From Albugo candida (taxonomy: Eukaryota > Oomycota > Peronosporomycetes > Albuginales > Albuginaceae), in NCBI GenBank assembly GCA_905220665.1, contig CAJNAR010000148.1, forward strand, positions 728,801 to 792,800: 64,000 nucleotides of DNA. The letters run 5' to 3'. Within the stretch, counting starts at the first letter, position 1. Every line of letters starts with the position of its first letter. Made by a program: the position numbers and the translations under genes. The notes beneath the pieces were generated by a model, which was given only the letters and a program-made list of their open reading frames with translations, ran no database searches and was not told where the DNA came from. Below are positions 19,101-30,547 of the stretch, in pieces.

Positions 19101-22100
19101 TCACGCTTCGATTGGACGCACAGGACAAGCATCGCAATACCAATCGCCGTCAGGCACTGCTTCCACAATCGGACAGAGACATTGCAAGTGATACAATCCA
19201 TCACAACTGTCACATTGTAACATTTCCATTGCATTCGGCTCTCGGCACACGCGACATGCTTCCTCCCCAATCTCAGAGACTGGCGTTCCAGGCGCTACAT
19301 CCACCACCCAATCCACATACAATCGCTTAAACATCGCTACACCAAAACTCTCGTCAGAAAACGTATCGAATCGCATGTGGAAAGCCGCAATGCGTACATC
19401 CAAGCCGCAAGGCCGACTTTGAAATCTCGGAATCGAGACAATTGAATGTGAAGCAATTGCTCCAAATCAATTCCACATCGCTCAGTAGTGTCTACACATC
19501 TCCCGTCAGCTCGCATCAGCAGCACATATCGGTACCCACCTCGACACAATGATACTTGCCATCCAAAAGATTGCTCCATACCGTTCCTAAATCCATCGGA
19601 TGCTCAATGATTTCTCTGTATCCCACCACAGCGTTCAAATCGACCGGCGACACGAACGGAATCGCTACTTCATGTTTCATTATCGTCTGAATCACAATTT
19701 TCATTCGATCGAAAAGCGTATTGTCATTGTGAGCGGAAGGAATGTCTCGTTGTCCAATGTCAAAGCTGTGAAATGTAATCGATTGGCGATTTACATTCTT
19801 TCGACGTCGTGTGAGTCGCGCGTTCTTTGCGATGGGAAGAAATGCATCCGTATCGGACATTACAATTGGCTTCCGATTCGATTGGTACCATACGATCCAC
19901 TGATCGATTTGGAAAGCTTCGAGCTCAGTGATGCCTGCAACCTCACTCACAAGCCGACTGAACGAGCGAATGGCTTGGGATTCTGCCACTTGGACGTGCA
20001 TTTCCATCAGCTTTTCGATGAATGGGACCACACGAACATTTAAGTTCTTCAGAAAAGAAGGGCTTCCCGATGGTATCGGCTCTTTTGGCGCAGAGATGAC
20101 GGTAGACGTTGCGGGAACATTACGCGGTTTTCGTTTACCGCTTCGACGCTGTCGAACGTATGCGATCGCTTCATCGAGCGCGTACAATCGCATCGCCGCA
20201 GATGCGATTGTCGCTGATGCCAATGCGTGCTTTGTCGCCTGTAATGGAGCCGCTTTCCAGCTCGCATCCAACCATTCGGCTTCGATCGCACACTCCAAAT
20301 ACAAAACCGCTTGCATGAGCGTCTTTGCATTCTCACACGTAAGCACCATTTCGGCCCAAGCCGCTCGTAAAAGTCGTGTCCATCGACCTGATCGAAAGGC
20401 TTCGCGTGGAATAGCGGCTTCCATGGTCAATAATTGTGCCGTTAAAAGACGTACGCTGTTGCAAGTCGCACGTGGAGTCCAATTGGCGTGAAATGGTTCC
20501 AAGAGTTCCGTCGCGAATTGACCCACAAATCCGTCCGTTGTGTCCGAATGCACTTCCAAACTCTTTCTTTCGCTCGCGCTCTCCAGTACATTGATTGTCG
20601 TCGGAGGTTTTCGAGACACGCGAGTCGATCGACGTGATGAATGCTCTTCTGCGACCTTTTCGGCGCTCGATTCTGTAGCATTTGAACGACTCGGTGCGTC
20701 AGGAAGCGGGTCCAAAAAGCTCAAAAGTTCATTGGCATTTTCCGACGTCGAAATTCGACGAAAAATCACACGAAGCGGTCTTGAAGCCTGAGCGACCGCT
20801 GCCTTGAATGTCTCCATCGCATTCACACCGAGAATTTGGCCATTTACAGCCACAATTTGATCTTCCAAACGGATTTTACCGCAGGCTTCCGCCTGTCCGA
20901 CTTCGCCGTTTATGTTTGTAAACTCATTGACGAGGATCGTATGCATTCGATTCGAGTAATTCACAACCACAATGCCGAGCTGTCCTTGGGCGAAATCCAC
21001 TGCGTAATGCATCCAATGCACATTCTGTTCCATTGTGGCAGGACAACTCCATACAGAACGAGCGGATTCCGCCAAGCGAATTTGTCGTAAGAAGGACAAT
21101 GTGAATTGATTTTCCGATCCAACGGCCAGACGATCGATACGCAGCGGACGACAACCACTGAGATCGTCGAAATGGCCCGTGGAGAGATATTCAGTTGTGC
21201 TGGCGAAATGGACGAGGAAGGTAGCAAACGACTCGATACTTTGCGATACACTGTCGTTGGAAACCGCTTGAGCCTGACGGAAGACTATCCATAACGCCAT
21301 AAGCGATCGCGCACGAAGTAAATTGGGCGCTTGAATTTCTTCACAGCACAATATGGCGACCGTAAGCGCCTCAATAAGCGCAGCAATCAGCTTTTTCTCG
21401 CATTCGGTCGGTCGAATGGAAGTATTGGTCGCTTGACAGAGCGCTTGGGTGCCCATAGCGCACAAAAGCGCGACCACAAACGTATGGTGAAGACACACGA
21501 AATTGGAATTTGATCTCACCTGACGCTCAATTGTGATGGAAAGAAGCTTTTTCACTTCCTCAAAGCAAGAAACGCCCACAAATGTGACGGTATTCGCCAT
21601 CCGGCCGCATGGATTCTTCAGAAAACTGCTCCATGCGTTGCATAACGCGCGACTGCATCCCGCCAGCGGTTGATCGATGCTTGGAGGCGCTGAGATGGAT
21701 CGTTTGCGGTCGAATCCTTTGGACAGTGTGCTGTACACCGCCACAGATAACGCGTTCACCGGCGAGTAGACTTCGTATCGACGCTGGAGAGCGCGTTTCA
21801 CAGCATTTTCCGCTTTCAGCAGAGGAAGTGCAGGGATACTGACACCGGTGAGGCCCATTACGATGGTCTGAGGCGCTACGGAATGCTGTGTCTTTGGAAG
21901 AGATGCGATTCTTTCCAGTGGATGTCCAGATTTCCTTGCACGCTCAATGGCTTTCTCCAAAGCCGTTGATGCACTCTGTTCATCGGAGAAGACACCGACA
22001 CAAAATCGCTGGCCATACTGCTGGAGATACGCACGCATACCCGATTCAGAAGGCACGATTTCGTGTTGGTATTCGGTCGAATGAGGATGCCAATATAGAG

Positions 22101-25100
22101 CTTGTAAACGCATTGCGATCGATCGATCTTCAGGCTCATGTTTGAGGTATGCGATCACACGAATAAAAGCGTTTTCCTGGTCACAAAAAAGCCATTTCCC
22201 GGTCGGTGAGAGGACAAATAGCGTTTTTGGAGAAGCGTAGAAGCGATAATATCGATACTGATGACGACAGGCGCCCAGGTACAAAGTTCGTGGAACTAAA
22301 GCATCGCGCTCGAAAGCGGTCAGCTTTGTCTGGTCGTCCATACGTTTGACCAATGTCTCCAAATAATCGAATGCGTTGTTGGCCGCATTCAAACAATTTG
22401 TGTGCGCAAACGCGCTGCTACAGAACGATGAGATTCGCACAAAATGAAGCGTCAACGGATTCCGACTCTGAATCTGCGTTTGGAGATTCTTGATCGACTC
22501 CAAGGCGCCGTTGGATCCAACCACACAATCGCCGACCTGCAGCACGCTCTCCACCACATTCGGATCGTCTACGTCGGTCTCTATACAAGCGGCTTTATGC
22601 ACCTGAGAAAGCACTAATCGATCCGAAATTGCGACAGCAGAAAACGGTCTGTTGGATTCCAAATGTATCGTTTTGAATGTTGTGACGTTGGGAGGCCAAT
22701 GATGGTCCATTACTGCGCGTACAAAGGCTTCATGGCATACGTGTGGTGCGCGAGTGTCCACTTCCTTGCTTTCTCGGCGTTTGGAAGAGAATTGGAGCGT
22801 AATTGGTCGTGGAAGACTCAATAGATACGACGTAAAGTGTGAGAGACTTTGAACGATGCCGCATGCAGTGCCATTGATTCCTTCAATGCGATCGCCCATA
22901 GAGATCTGACCACTAGCAGACGCTTGGCCCAAGCCTCCACCGGGAGCGTTGTTCATCGATTGAACGTGAATGCCCGCGGAATCCATCGCCAAGACGAGAC
23001 CTAATGGCCCTTTACCAAAGGATACGCTGTAGACAACGCGATCGGAAGAGCTCAGACAGAGTCCTGAAAGGTACCCGAGCGTCTGTTGTCGCCAATTCTG
23101 CATTCGTCGTCGCTGTTGGTTGCTGGCAGATCGCATCAATAAGAGCCATTGACCGTGAAAGGATGAGCCAGAAACCATTTTCCGAACGCATGCTTCCGAT
23201 TTCGTGCACAAAATCGTATCATTTACACTCCAAAGAATGTCATTTGGGAAAATGTGACCGGAAAAAGATGCGAAATTCGTGTGAAAATCATCGCCTTCCG
23301 CGATATTTTTGACAAAAGTAATCGCTTGTGCTGTATCGAATTCAATTCCGAGGTCTTTGACGTCGTTGGGAACGCGAATAATCGTGAAACAGGCGTCCAT
23401 GACGCAAGTTGGCAGCGTACTGGCAACGATCCAAATGATTTTCTCGTGAGAAACGCCATGTGCCAATGTGAACAATTGGTGTGGAAGCAAAGTACTTGGA
23501 AGAAGGAGTTCATTCAGGCTGTACAACCAATACTTTTGACCCTCCATTTCCACGTATAAGCCCAATTTGTTGACTCGGATCATCGCCGTAAACGCAGTGA
23601 CGTCGTTGACGAGCAGTACACTCACCATGGAACCCCAGGAACTCTGTGGAATACACCTGAGAATTGATGGAAGCTCAAAGGAATTGGAGGTGCGTCCAAG
23701 TGTCAAAATGGAGCGCTGATACTGTTCGAGCGGTTCTTCGATTCCGTCGCAATAAACGCATTTTCGGGCGGTCGGCTGCATCGTTTCTAAATACAAATCG
23801 CCATACATTTCGATAAGCGTTTGCTCATCAGAGAGCATTTCCTCGTCGAAAATTGAACATTTGGCAGGTAAATCGTTGCTTTCAAATTTCAAATGAGACG
23901 GAATTTCTACAGAGAACGGTTTCAGACAGCTCGCAGGAGGTCCAAATGTGTCGGGGAAGAAGGATTTCCACGCCATATCGTACTCTTCCACTAAGAAGGA
24001 GCCCATGGAGGCCTTTGTGACAGCGTCTAACCGCTCTTTCCGAGTGGTTTCAATGGCCTCTTCGATCGATTGATACATTTTTCGTACGGAATCGGACCAA
24101 ATCACAAGATCACATAATATTCGTAAAATGGAAATTCGTTCTTTCAGACTCAAAAGTGAGTAATTCTCTTTGGAGAGCCATTCAATCGCTTCAGAGAGTC
24201 GTTTGGCGTCTTCGGGGACATCTTTTTCCTCTGTTCTGACTATCGGCGTCATCTTTTGATTCTCACAGGAGCCACAATACCAATCTGTTGGAACCTCTTT
24301 GACAGCCGGGCGGATACAGAACGAGTGGAAAGGAGCGTCACATCGATAACACCGTAACAGCTTCTCGCTACACAATCGCATTCCACATGCTCGACACTGA
24401 TCCTCTGCTACAATTTTTTGCGTTTCTATCAGTTCCCGAACAAGTCGATCAAATATGGATGAGAGTTTGGTCGCCATATGCGAGATTTCTGCGTGTACAG
24501 AGTTGTACAGCAAACAATTCTTCTTCACGAGATGCACGTCGTCCACAAACGCGTCCATGTCGAATTCCTGCTTGGAATCGTCGATTGTGTACTCGCCATC
24601 TTCCAACTTTTCCAAAATTGTGCTCAGATCCATAGGCTCTGTCACCACTCCGCTGGTGTAGTAATCCGGATACAAGGACGCATCAACTGGCTGATTGAAT
24701 GGACTTGCGACCTCTTTGGATCGAAGGAGATGAAGTAAGTGGATGCATGATCGTGTCGTGGAGCTGTCATTGAGAGTAATGGTTTCCTGATCGTCAAAAG
24801 GAGGCCATTCTTTACTCAGTAACAGCCCATAGGGCTCTGATTCCTCACTCCATTCATATACGTTCTCCATCGACGCATTTCGAGCGTCATGACCATTGAC
24901 CGCAAGGATGAATTCTGTTTGAATCGCCTCCACTGCAGATGAGATCACTTTGACGGCGCCGTTGGAATCTTTTGATAGCTGTACCACGTTCTTCAGCGGC
25001 TGCACCATCACAACACTCTTACACCCATAAAGATTCTCGTGCGAGAGTTCTTTGGAGTTCGATGCGGTCGATTGGCCCCAAAGCAATTGCTGGCCGCGTC

Positions 25101-27578
25101 TCTCGAGGTCTTGCCGCATGACTGAGGCAAAATTCTCATCTCGAAACGATTTGATACCACGCAGCGCTTTGAGTGATGCGTCTTCTAATGTAAAGTGTTT
25201 GTCCATTGCTAAAACACAAATTGTGCGAGCGATTTCGGGCCACGTCATCAAATTCAAAGGCCGCGAGCGATTGAAATCCATAGGAGAAATGCCAGTTTGA
25301 AGGTTTGGATAGTATTCTGCCATCAAATACTCCAACAAGAGTGCATGGAAGCCAAAGTACTGATACGCCAAACTCATTTCCTCAATCATCGAGTCACCCA
25401 CAGGGCTGGCGCCGTCCTGCAGGAAGAGAACTGAGGCGAATAAGTGAAGGGAAGGCATTCGGACGATTCCAAGCTGGTCGGAAAATGTCGATAATGTGTC
25501 CCAAATGAAGAGCACATCCATCTGCAATGTGTCAGGAAAACGCTCCAATGCTTCGTCACGGATCAGAAAGCGCTCAGGAAATATATTCGCGTCTGCCATC
25601 AGTCTGTACATTCGAGTATGTTTGTTGTCGGACACAATCGGTGCCATGGAAGAAGCGTTCATTTCGTAACGCGTTTGTGCGAGGAATTCCAGCCGAACAA
25701 AGTCCCAGATCCTTTTCTCCAAATAACGACAAGCCTTCATCTCGCGTTCACGCTCTTGAGCGCGTTGACGAACGTTTAGTTTCGGTTTGAATGCATCCGA
25801 AATGTTTTCGTAAACGTTTCGTGCGGCAACCCGTTTCTTGATGGCTTCTTCTTTGGCAAACTGTTTTCTGGCCTGTTTTTCTTCTTCTCGAAGAAATTTA
25901 CGCATTTCCTTTTCTTCTTCACGCATGAGTTTTTCCTCCTCTTTGGCTCTTCGAATTTCGGTTCTTCGGATGCTTTTCATTCGGACGACTTCTTTCTTTG
26001 CTCGAAGAGAAGCTGTTTTGTCTTTGGATCGGTTTTGCTGGTCGTTCGGTATGTGCATCTTTGATGCCCTTTGGTCGTCGATGCAAAGCACTTTATCCTG
26101 TGATTTGGAGGGGTGAATTTGCCTTGCCAAGACGCTTTCTTGAGATGTCTTTGCTTGGATGAAAGCGCGTGACTGTTTTCGACCTTTGAGCTGCGTTGTG
26201 AGTTGTTTTACCAGCCGAATTCGGTTGCGTTGAAATATGGAGAGTTTCACAGGATGCCGCTCTTCCCAGAACTGGTACGAGGAGCATGCGAGGGCGGAGT
26301 CGAGTCCTTCAACAGCTTGTGCTATCTGTCGTCGTGACAATCCGAAGCCATCTTCCGTGCTTTCTGATGCGAGCACGATGGGATTTGCTTGCCTCATGTC
26401 TTGACTATCCTGAAGAAGCTGTATTTTTGTCGTTTGCAGCCCTTGGAAATGATCGACAGCTTCCTTCCACGCTATTAAAAGCACATTTGACTGGAATATC
26501 ACCTCTACATTCGGCAAGAATGATTCAATCTGATCGATAGAGTAAGACTGAGTGTACCTGGATCGCTTGCAAGAGATACTTGAAAAAGTGGCACATCGAT
26601 GCCATCGCTTCTCTTTACCTCTAGACAGAGACTGTAAGCAATCGATAAAGCACAACAATAGATTTCGCACCACAAATCAGCTCCAAATGAAATGATTGAG
26701 TCTCTTTGACAACTTCCAGCCAGCAAGACGACATATACCCAACCTTTGATCAAACAATCAATTTCCTGCAAATTGTTCATACAATTCAGTACAATCTACC
26801 GGAAACAGCTCATTCGTCTTGTGGAACGAGGCGTTGATTATGATGTATCCAAGTGAGATCACGGTCACTGGTCCATCTGTGAATGGCAGCTTTGATTCCA
26901 AAAGCTCCCGACGGATCGTTGCAACGAAAAAGAGATCTTCTCGAGCGATCCGTTGATGTGACTCATAATAGATGACGCGCACAGCGTCGAGTACTTTTGA
27001 ATATTGCTTGGTATCGGGAGCAATCAGTTTGTGGCCGTTTTCCGTCATACGCCATCGATCCAGGGCTGATTCAGGTACACCACGCTATATAACATTTCAT
27101 GAGCTTTTATTGCTCCTACGATTTGGTCTTACCGATGCCAAAGTTGCCCTCAGTTGAGAAAGGAGAGATACATCCAAATTGCATTGCGATTGGCGTTTGC
27201 AGAGAAAATTGTTTGACGCGTCATCCGGTTCGATCGCGTCATCAAGCAGGACTTTTGATTTCTGTGATCTGACAGAAGCTCTGTTGTATCTTATGGGAGA
27301 TGGTAATGAAACAATGGTTTCTGCGTCTGTTGCAGCAATTTTCTGCGTCCGATCGCGTTTTCTAGTCGATCGCGTTGTGCGCGTATTCTCTTGCGCAAGA
27401 TATTTACGCTTCTTTTGCTTGTGTTCCTACACAAACGACATTAGAAATCTTATATTTTCGAGTGCCACTATGCATCTTAGCGTTCAGCGTCCATATCCCT
27501 GTCTAGGGGCAATGCAATAGCTTTTTATCGACTACGAAAACTTACTGTAATGTCGTCATCATTTTCTACTGTGCTCAT
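19101..27578 (-). CDS. Giant chromatin reader: FYR, DDT/WHIM, 2 bromodomains, 2 PHD, PDZ-like repeats
   Basis: Minus-strand exons: 27546-27578 (MSTVENDDDIT), 27133-27426 (basic, KQKKRK), about 26783-27084 (FYRN), about 26558-26631 (FYRC start), 19540-26504, 19398-19491 and 19101-19336. Most introns are 48-61 bp; the first is 119 bp. The FYRN-FYRC intron is uncertain: acceptors giving 70 or 151 bp both keep frame. The product is about 2,650 residues. In order: nuclear-type basic N-terminus, FYRN/FYRC (VTVISLG, then VPLFQVSLASDP), Lys/Glu coiled coil (about 26000-25750), DDT (about 25545-25430), WHIM-like (about 25290-25130), PDZ-like plus bromodomain 1 (about 24950-24430), PHD 1 (about 24400-24245), PDZ (about 23040-22780), PDZ-like (about 22620-22430), WHIM-like (about 22330-22080), PDZ (about 21000-20755), bromodomain 2 (about 19720-19350, completed only by splicing) and PHD 2 (about 19275-19115). 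The layout resembles BAZ/ACF remodelling subunits with added FYR and PDZ modules. It should read acetylated and methylated histones in the nucleus. Confidence 0.85.
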
Positions 27579-28541
27579 ACTTTGGACGCCTGAAAAGCTA
27601 TGGAGACTTACTATAGTGTGTACCGTACGTTTTGTAGTAAAAGGTCGGTTTGCTTAATGCAATCACTGCGATCAGCAATACTGCAGTGTGCGGATGTCTT
27701 GCTGCAGCTAAAGTGCGATCTATCATCGTTGCGTCACAGCATGCAACCATAAGGCATTGTCTGGCTCAATCGCTTTTATAGAAAAGGATGAGAGAAGTAA
27801 CATAACGCTTCGACGTTTCACCCCAGCGTAAACCTTTTTAATACGGGCACCATGATTTTTGTACAAATCAAGACTCAAGAGTTTATCCTCCAATATATGT
27901 ATATATTTGTAAAGAAAGCTTGGGTAAAGAGAATTTATGAGATGGACCATCAATTTAATCAAGTACTAAGTGATCGTTTTACAAGGTACGCTTAGGAGTA
28001 GTAGCACCATGCACATCTCTAAACAAACCAAAGCCGTAGGAAGACTTGAGTAGACAAGTGATTGTTTTATGCGAAGGATTTTCTCGAGTACACAATCTGG
28101 GAAATGGAACTTGGAATGATGGCTATGGGGTCGTTGACATCGGTGCTACGTTTATGTTTCCTGGTCCTTTCGACACGCTCGCTCTCAGCCAAAGCTTGAA
28201 GACGCGTACCTTCTGTAGAGAGGTTTGTGCAAATTATGACATTACGATCTGAGTTATGCGCCATGTATTTACTCATCAAAAAAATCGATGCGTAGTATTC
28301 CCGAGCTTGTGACAATCATTTGACGATAGTGTAATCGTTATGCGCACGGAGACATAACGTGCGGGAATATAGACCATGTGAGCGCTTCGCCTTGGCATGC
28401 ACATGACGCAGTGACACAAAAGCCAATCTCGCGCCATGACCAGTTCTTATGTCTCATCCGCTCAATTGCTTTACGATCGTCAACGGCTTCTTGGTGCTCA
28501 CTGCAGAATGGGAGTGACAAAACAACACAAAGGCTCTCACG
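27579..28541. other. Upstream region of the chromatin gene, no gene assigned
   Basis: The region contains coding-like minus-strand pieces at 28067-28315 (for example NLSTEGTRLQALAESERVERT) and 27723-27850 (ARIKKVYAGVKRRSVMLL), but starts, stops and splice sites do not combine into a defensible gene. It is copied identically in the right arm, so identity gives no evidence of selection. The promoter of the chromatin gene must lie here. Confidence 0.35.
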
Positions 28542-28830
28542 ATGTTTGATACCCACACATCCATTTCATATTTCAGTTCAAGTGTGTTGCTTATGCGGCA
28601 GTGTAGCCATTTCCCACACGATATACAACTCGATGGCACTACCTTGATTGGTGCAACCGACCCATTGTTTGAGGTCGAGTGAAAACAATTATTGCTATCT
28701 GTCCCGCTTCGATGGAGAAAGAAATTCTACATGGTACGAGCGTCGTATGGAAAAGGAAGATTTTGATTGCGCACTGTATCCTCCTGCAGCAAGAATATTA
28801 CAAATTGATTTAGAGAATCGACCCAAGTGA
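28542..28830 (+). pseudogene. Broken small ORF, unknown family
   Basis: A frame from the ATG at 28542 reads through DIQLDGTTLIGATDPLFEVE to a stop near 28680. The next frame continues with YCYLSRFDGERNSTWYERR to a stop at 28830. The two pieces look like one protein of about 100 residues split by a single-base shift near 28675. Both arms of the inverted repeat carry the same break, so it predates the duplication. No family is recognised. A non-canonical splice or chance is possible. Confidence 0.35.
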
Positions 28831-29663
28831 TAGCTCTCATTTCTTGCGTACTGCTGCATACTGAGACATAGACCCAGTATCCTCTTCTAGACGTTTAGCT
28901 CAATGGGAGCGTTGGTTGGCGATCATTTCTTGATTTCTTTTTGTAATGGAGATTATACATCGCAGTATGTTGTTTGCGACTCGATGCAATTCAAAAATTT
29001 GTACATTATGATCGGAACGGTCTTGAAATCAAGCTATTAATACTGTTGAACAGGATGCTGGACTTTCTGTGTGTCGATTGGTTGATGGGTGCTGTCTTGA
29101 TGTTATGCACATTTACAGTATCCGTCCTGAGAGCAATAACGTTCATCGTCTGATATCGACTACGCAGAGCTATTAGAATATGACCAGTTGATTACTTGTA
29201 TTTCCCTTTTGTACTCCTACAAACCTGCCGTATTATTAAGTCAGAACCTTTTCTTGCTATCACAATTTCATTACTGCCGAATTGATTGGGCCAGTTGTCG
29301 AACAGTCAGTATCGTCATGCACTATCAAGGAAATCAATAAGCTGCGTCTGATCGCTTGTAATCTCTTGTCGACCCAAAATCAAGTCTCTAGTGGGATTCA
29401 TAAGAACATATACTTTCACGGTAGTGAATCCAGAATCATTCCGGGTAGTTTATCCTTTCACACAGCATTTCCTTTTATGCAGTTAATGGCTTCAGTAATC
29501 CACAACTTTCCAAAAAAACGATGTCTGGCAACTTGCGGTGCAACTTTGATGGTATTATGTTGATCTTGGAGTCGCCTCATCCATTTTCTTCGATACCAAC
29601 AAGTCAATCCTTTCATGTTCTGATTGGGCGAGGGCGATATGCGCGAACAGACTAACGCCATAT
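28831..29663. other. Inner end of the left arm, no gene assigned
   Basis: No gene with recognisable content is visible. Minus-strand frames at 29458-29757 and 29555-29761 cross the arm boundary and are open in two overlapping registers, which suggests chance or a frameshifted relic. A tRNA A-box-like string at about 28891 has no matching B box. Confidence 0.35.
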
Positions 29664-30547
29664 AGTGAGCATGTCTTATGTAATGTTGCCAGAGCTTCCG
29701 TGATCCAATTTTCCCTATGAACCGAACAACAAATGGAAGTAAAGACCATACAAGCAAACAAACATAGACAGTTAGAGGTATAGCTCGTAAATTAATTTCC
29801 TGGAGCAGTAAAAAGGGATTATGGCGGTAAAGGTGGACACACGAGCAAGCTTTTATCTAATAAAAGGCTTCTGGGTGGCTTGCTTTCATAGGAAAGCTTG
29901 CAGGAAAGGTTCCTGCTCAATCTAGGGTACGAAGAGTGCTATCTGTAGCGTCTTGTTTAGAATGAACGCATTCTACGTTCAGACTTCAGGCAATTTGACA
30001 TGATAATGTGTGATCTCAGCGAAAACGAGTCATTTTTCACGTCTGATTAGCAGATTCACTCTATTCCGCCACATCGCGTACACCGGCATATGTTTGTGGA
30101 ATCAACATGCGCGGAAGATCCCTTAGGAGGAGGACCCATAAACGCTATTCCTGAGTGTTGGGTTAGAGCACAAGAGTTTTGGCGACCACACCGTCTACTT
30201 TTCTCGATTGTGTAGGGATTTCGGTATAAATGGATGCAATAGCTTGTGGCTTGTGTCAGCGGGATGCACGCTGGCAACAGAGATGCAAATCTTGCAAAAC
30301 TCGATATACTTTATTCGGAATATTTATATTATACATTACATTCCCTGTGGGGCAACGCGTCATCTGATACTATTATGTACGCATGAATGAGAATGTACAA
30401 ATTTATCCACAATATTAAAAGTGGGAGTGTACCGCTGATGGTAGCATTTCCGTACCAAAACGTGGAGTCTATGATTGGTCAATGGAAAATTCTGGTCTGT
30501 CTCCTTCAATCTAGTATTGCCCGCAAACACATCCTCAGAATTCAAGT
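29664..30547. repeat. 5' flank of the secreted Cys-rich ORF, duplicated at 39512-40212
   Basis: The stretch aligns with 39512-40212 at visibly lower identity than the inverted arms: substitutions and small indels every few bases, but with shared landmarks such as TTATGGCGGTAAAG, TCTAATAAAAGGCTTCT and TTTCTCGATTGTGTAGGGATTTC. In the second copy the transposon interrupts it. It includes the presumed promoter of the ORF at 30548. The short frame at 30056-30277 has no support. Confidence 0.65.

Larger units (their letters stand above)
24987..29663 (+). repeat. Left arm of a 4,677-bp near-perfect inverted repeat
   Basis: Every position x here pairs with 64498-x in the right arm (34835-39511). Both arms are 4,677 bp, with only scattered substitutions, so the duplication is recent or homogenised. 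The arm covers exons 1-4 and the start of exon 5 of the chromatin gene plus 2.1 kb upstream. The spacer between the arms is 5,171 bp. Confidence 0.92.

Noticed and set aside
19337..19403. Apparent +1 frameshift between bromodomain 2 and PHD 2
   Set aside because: A 61-bp intron with a CTGAC branch-like site restores the frame.
20000..26600. Many open frames antisense to the chromatin-reader gene
   Set aside because: They are shadows of a long exon with biased codons and none carries an independent domain.
28885..28910. tRNA-like A-box string TAGCTCAATGGG
   Set aside because: No B box at the expected distance and no cloverleaf could be folded by eye.
29458..29761. Two overlapping minus-strand ORFs across the left-arm boundary as a gene
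   Set aside because: They are open in two registers at once, lack a recognisable domain and straddle a repeat junction.
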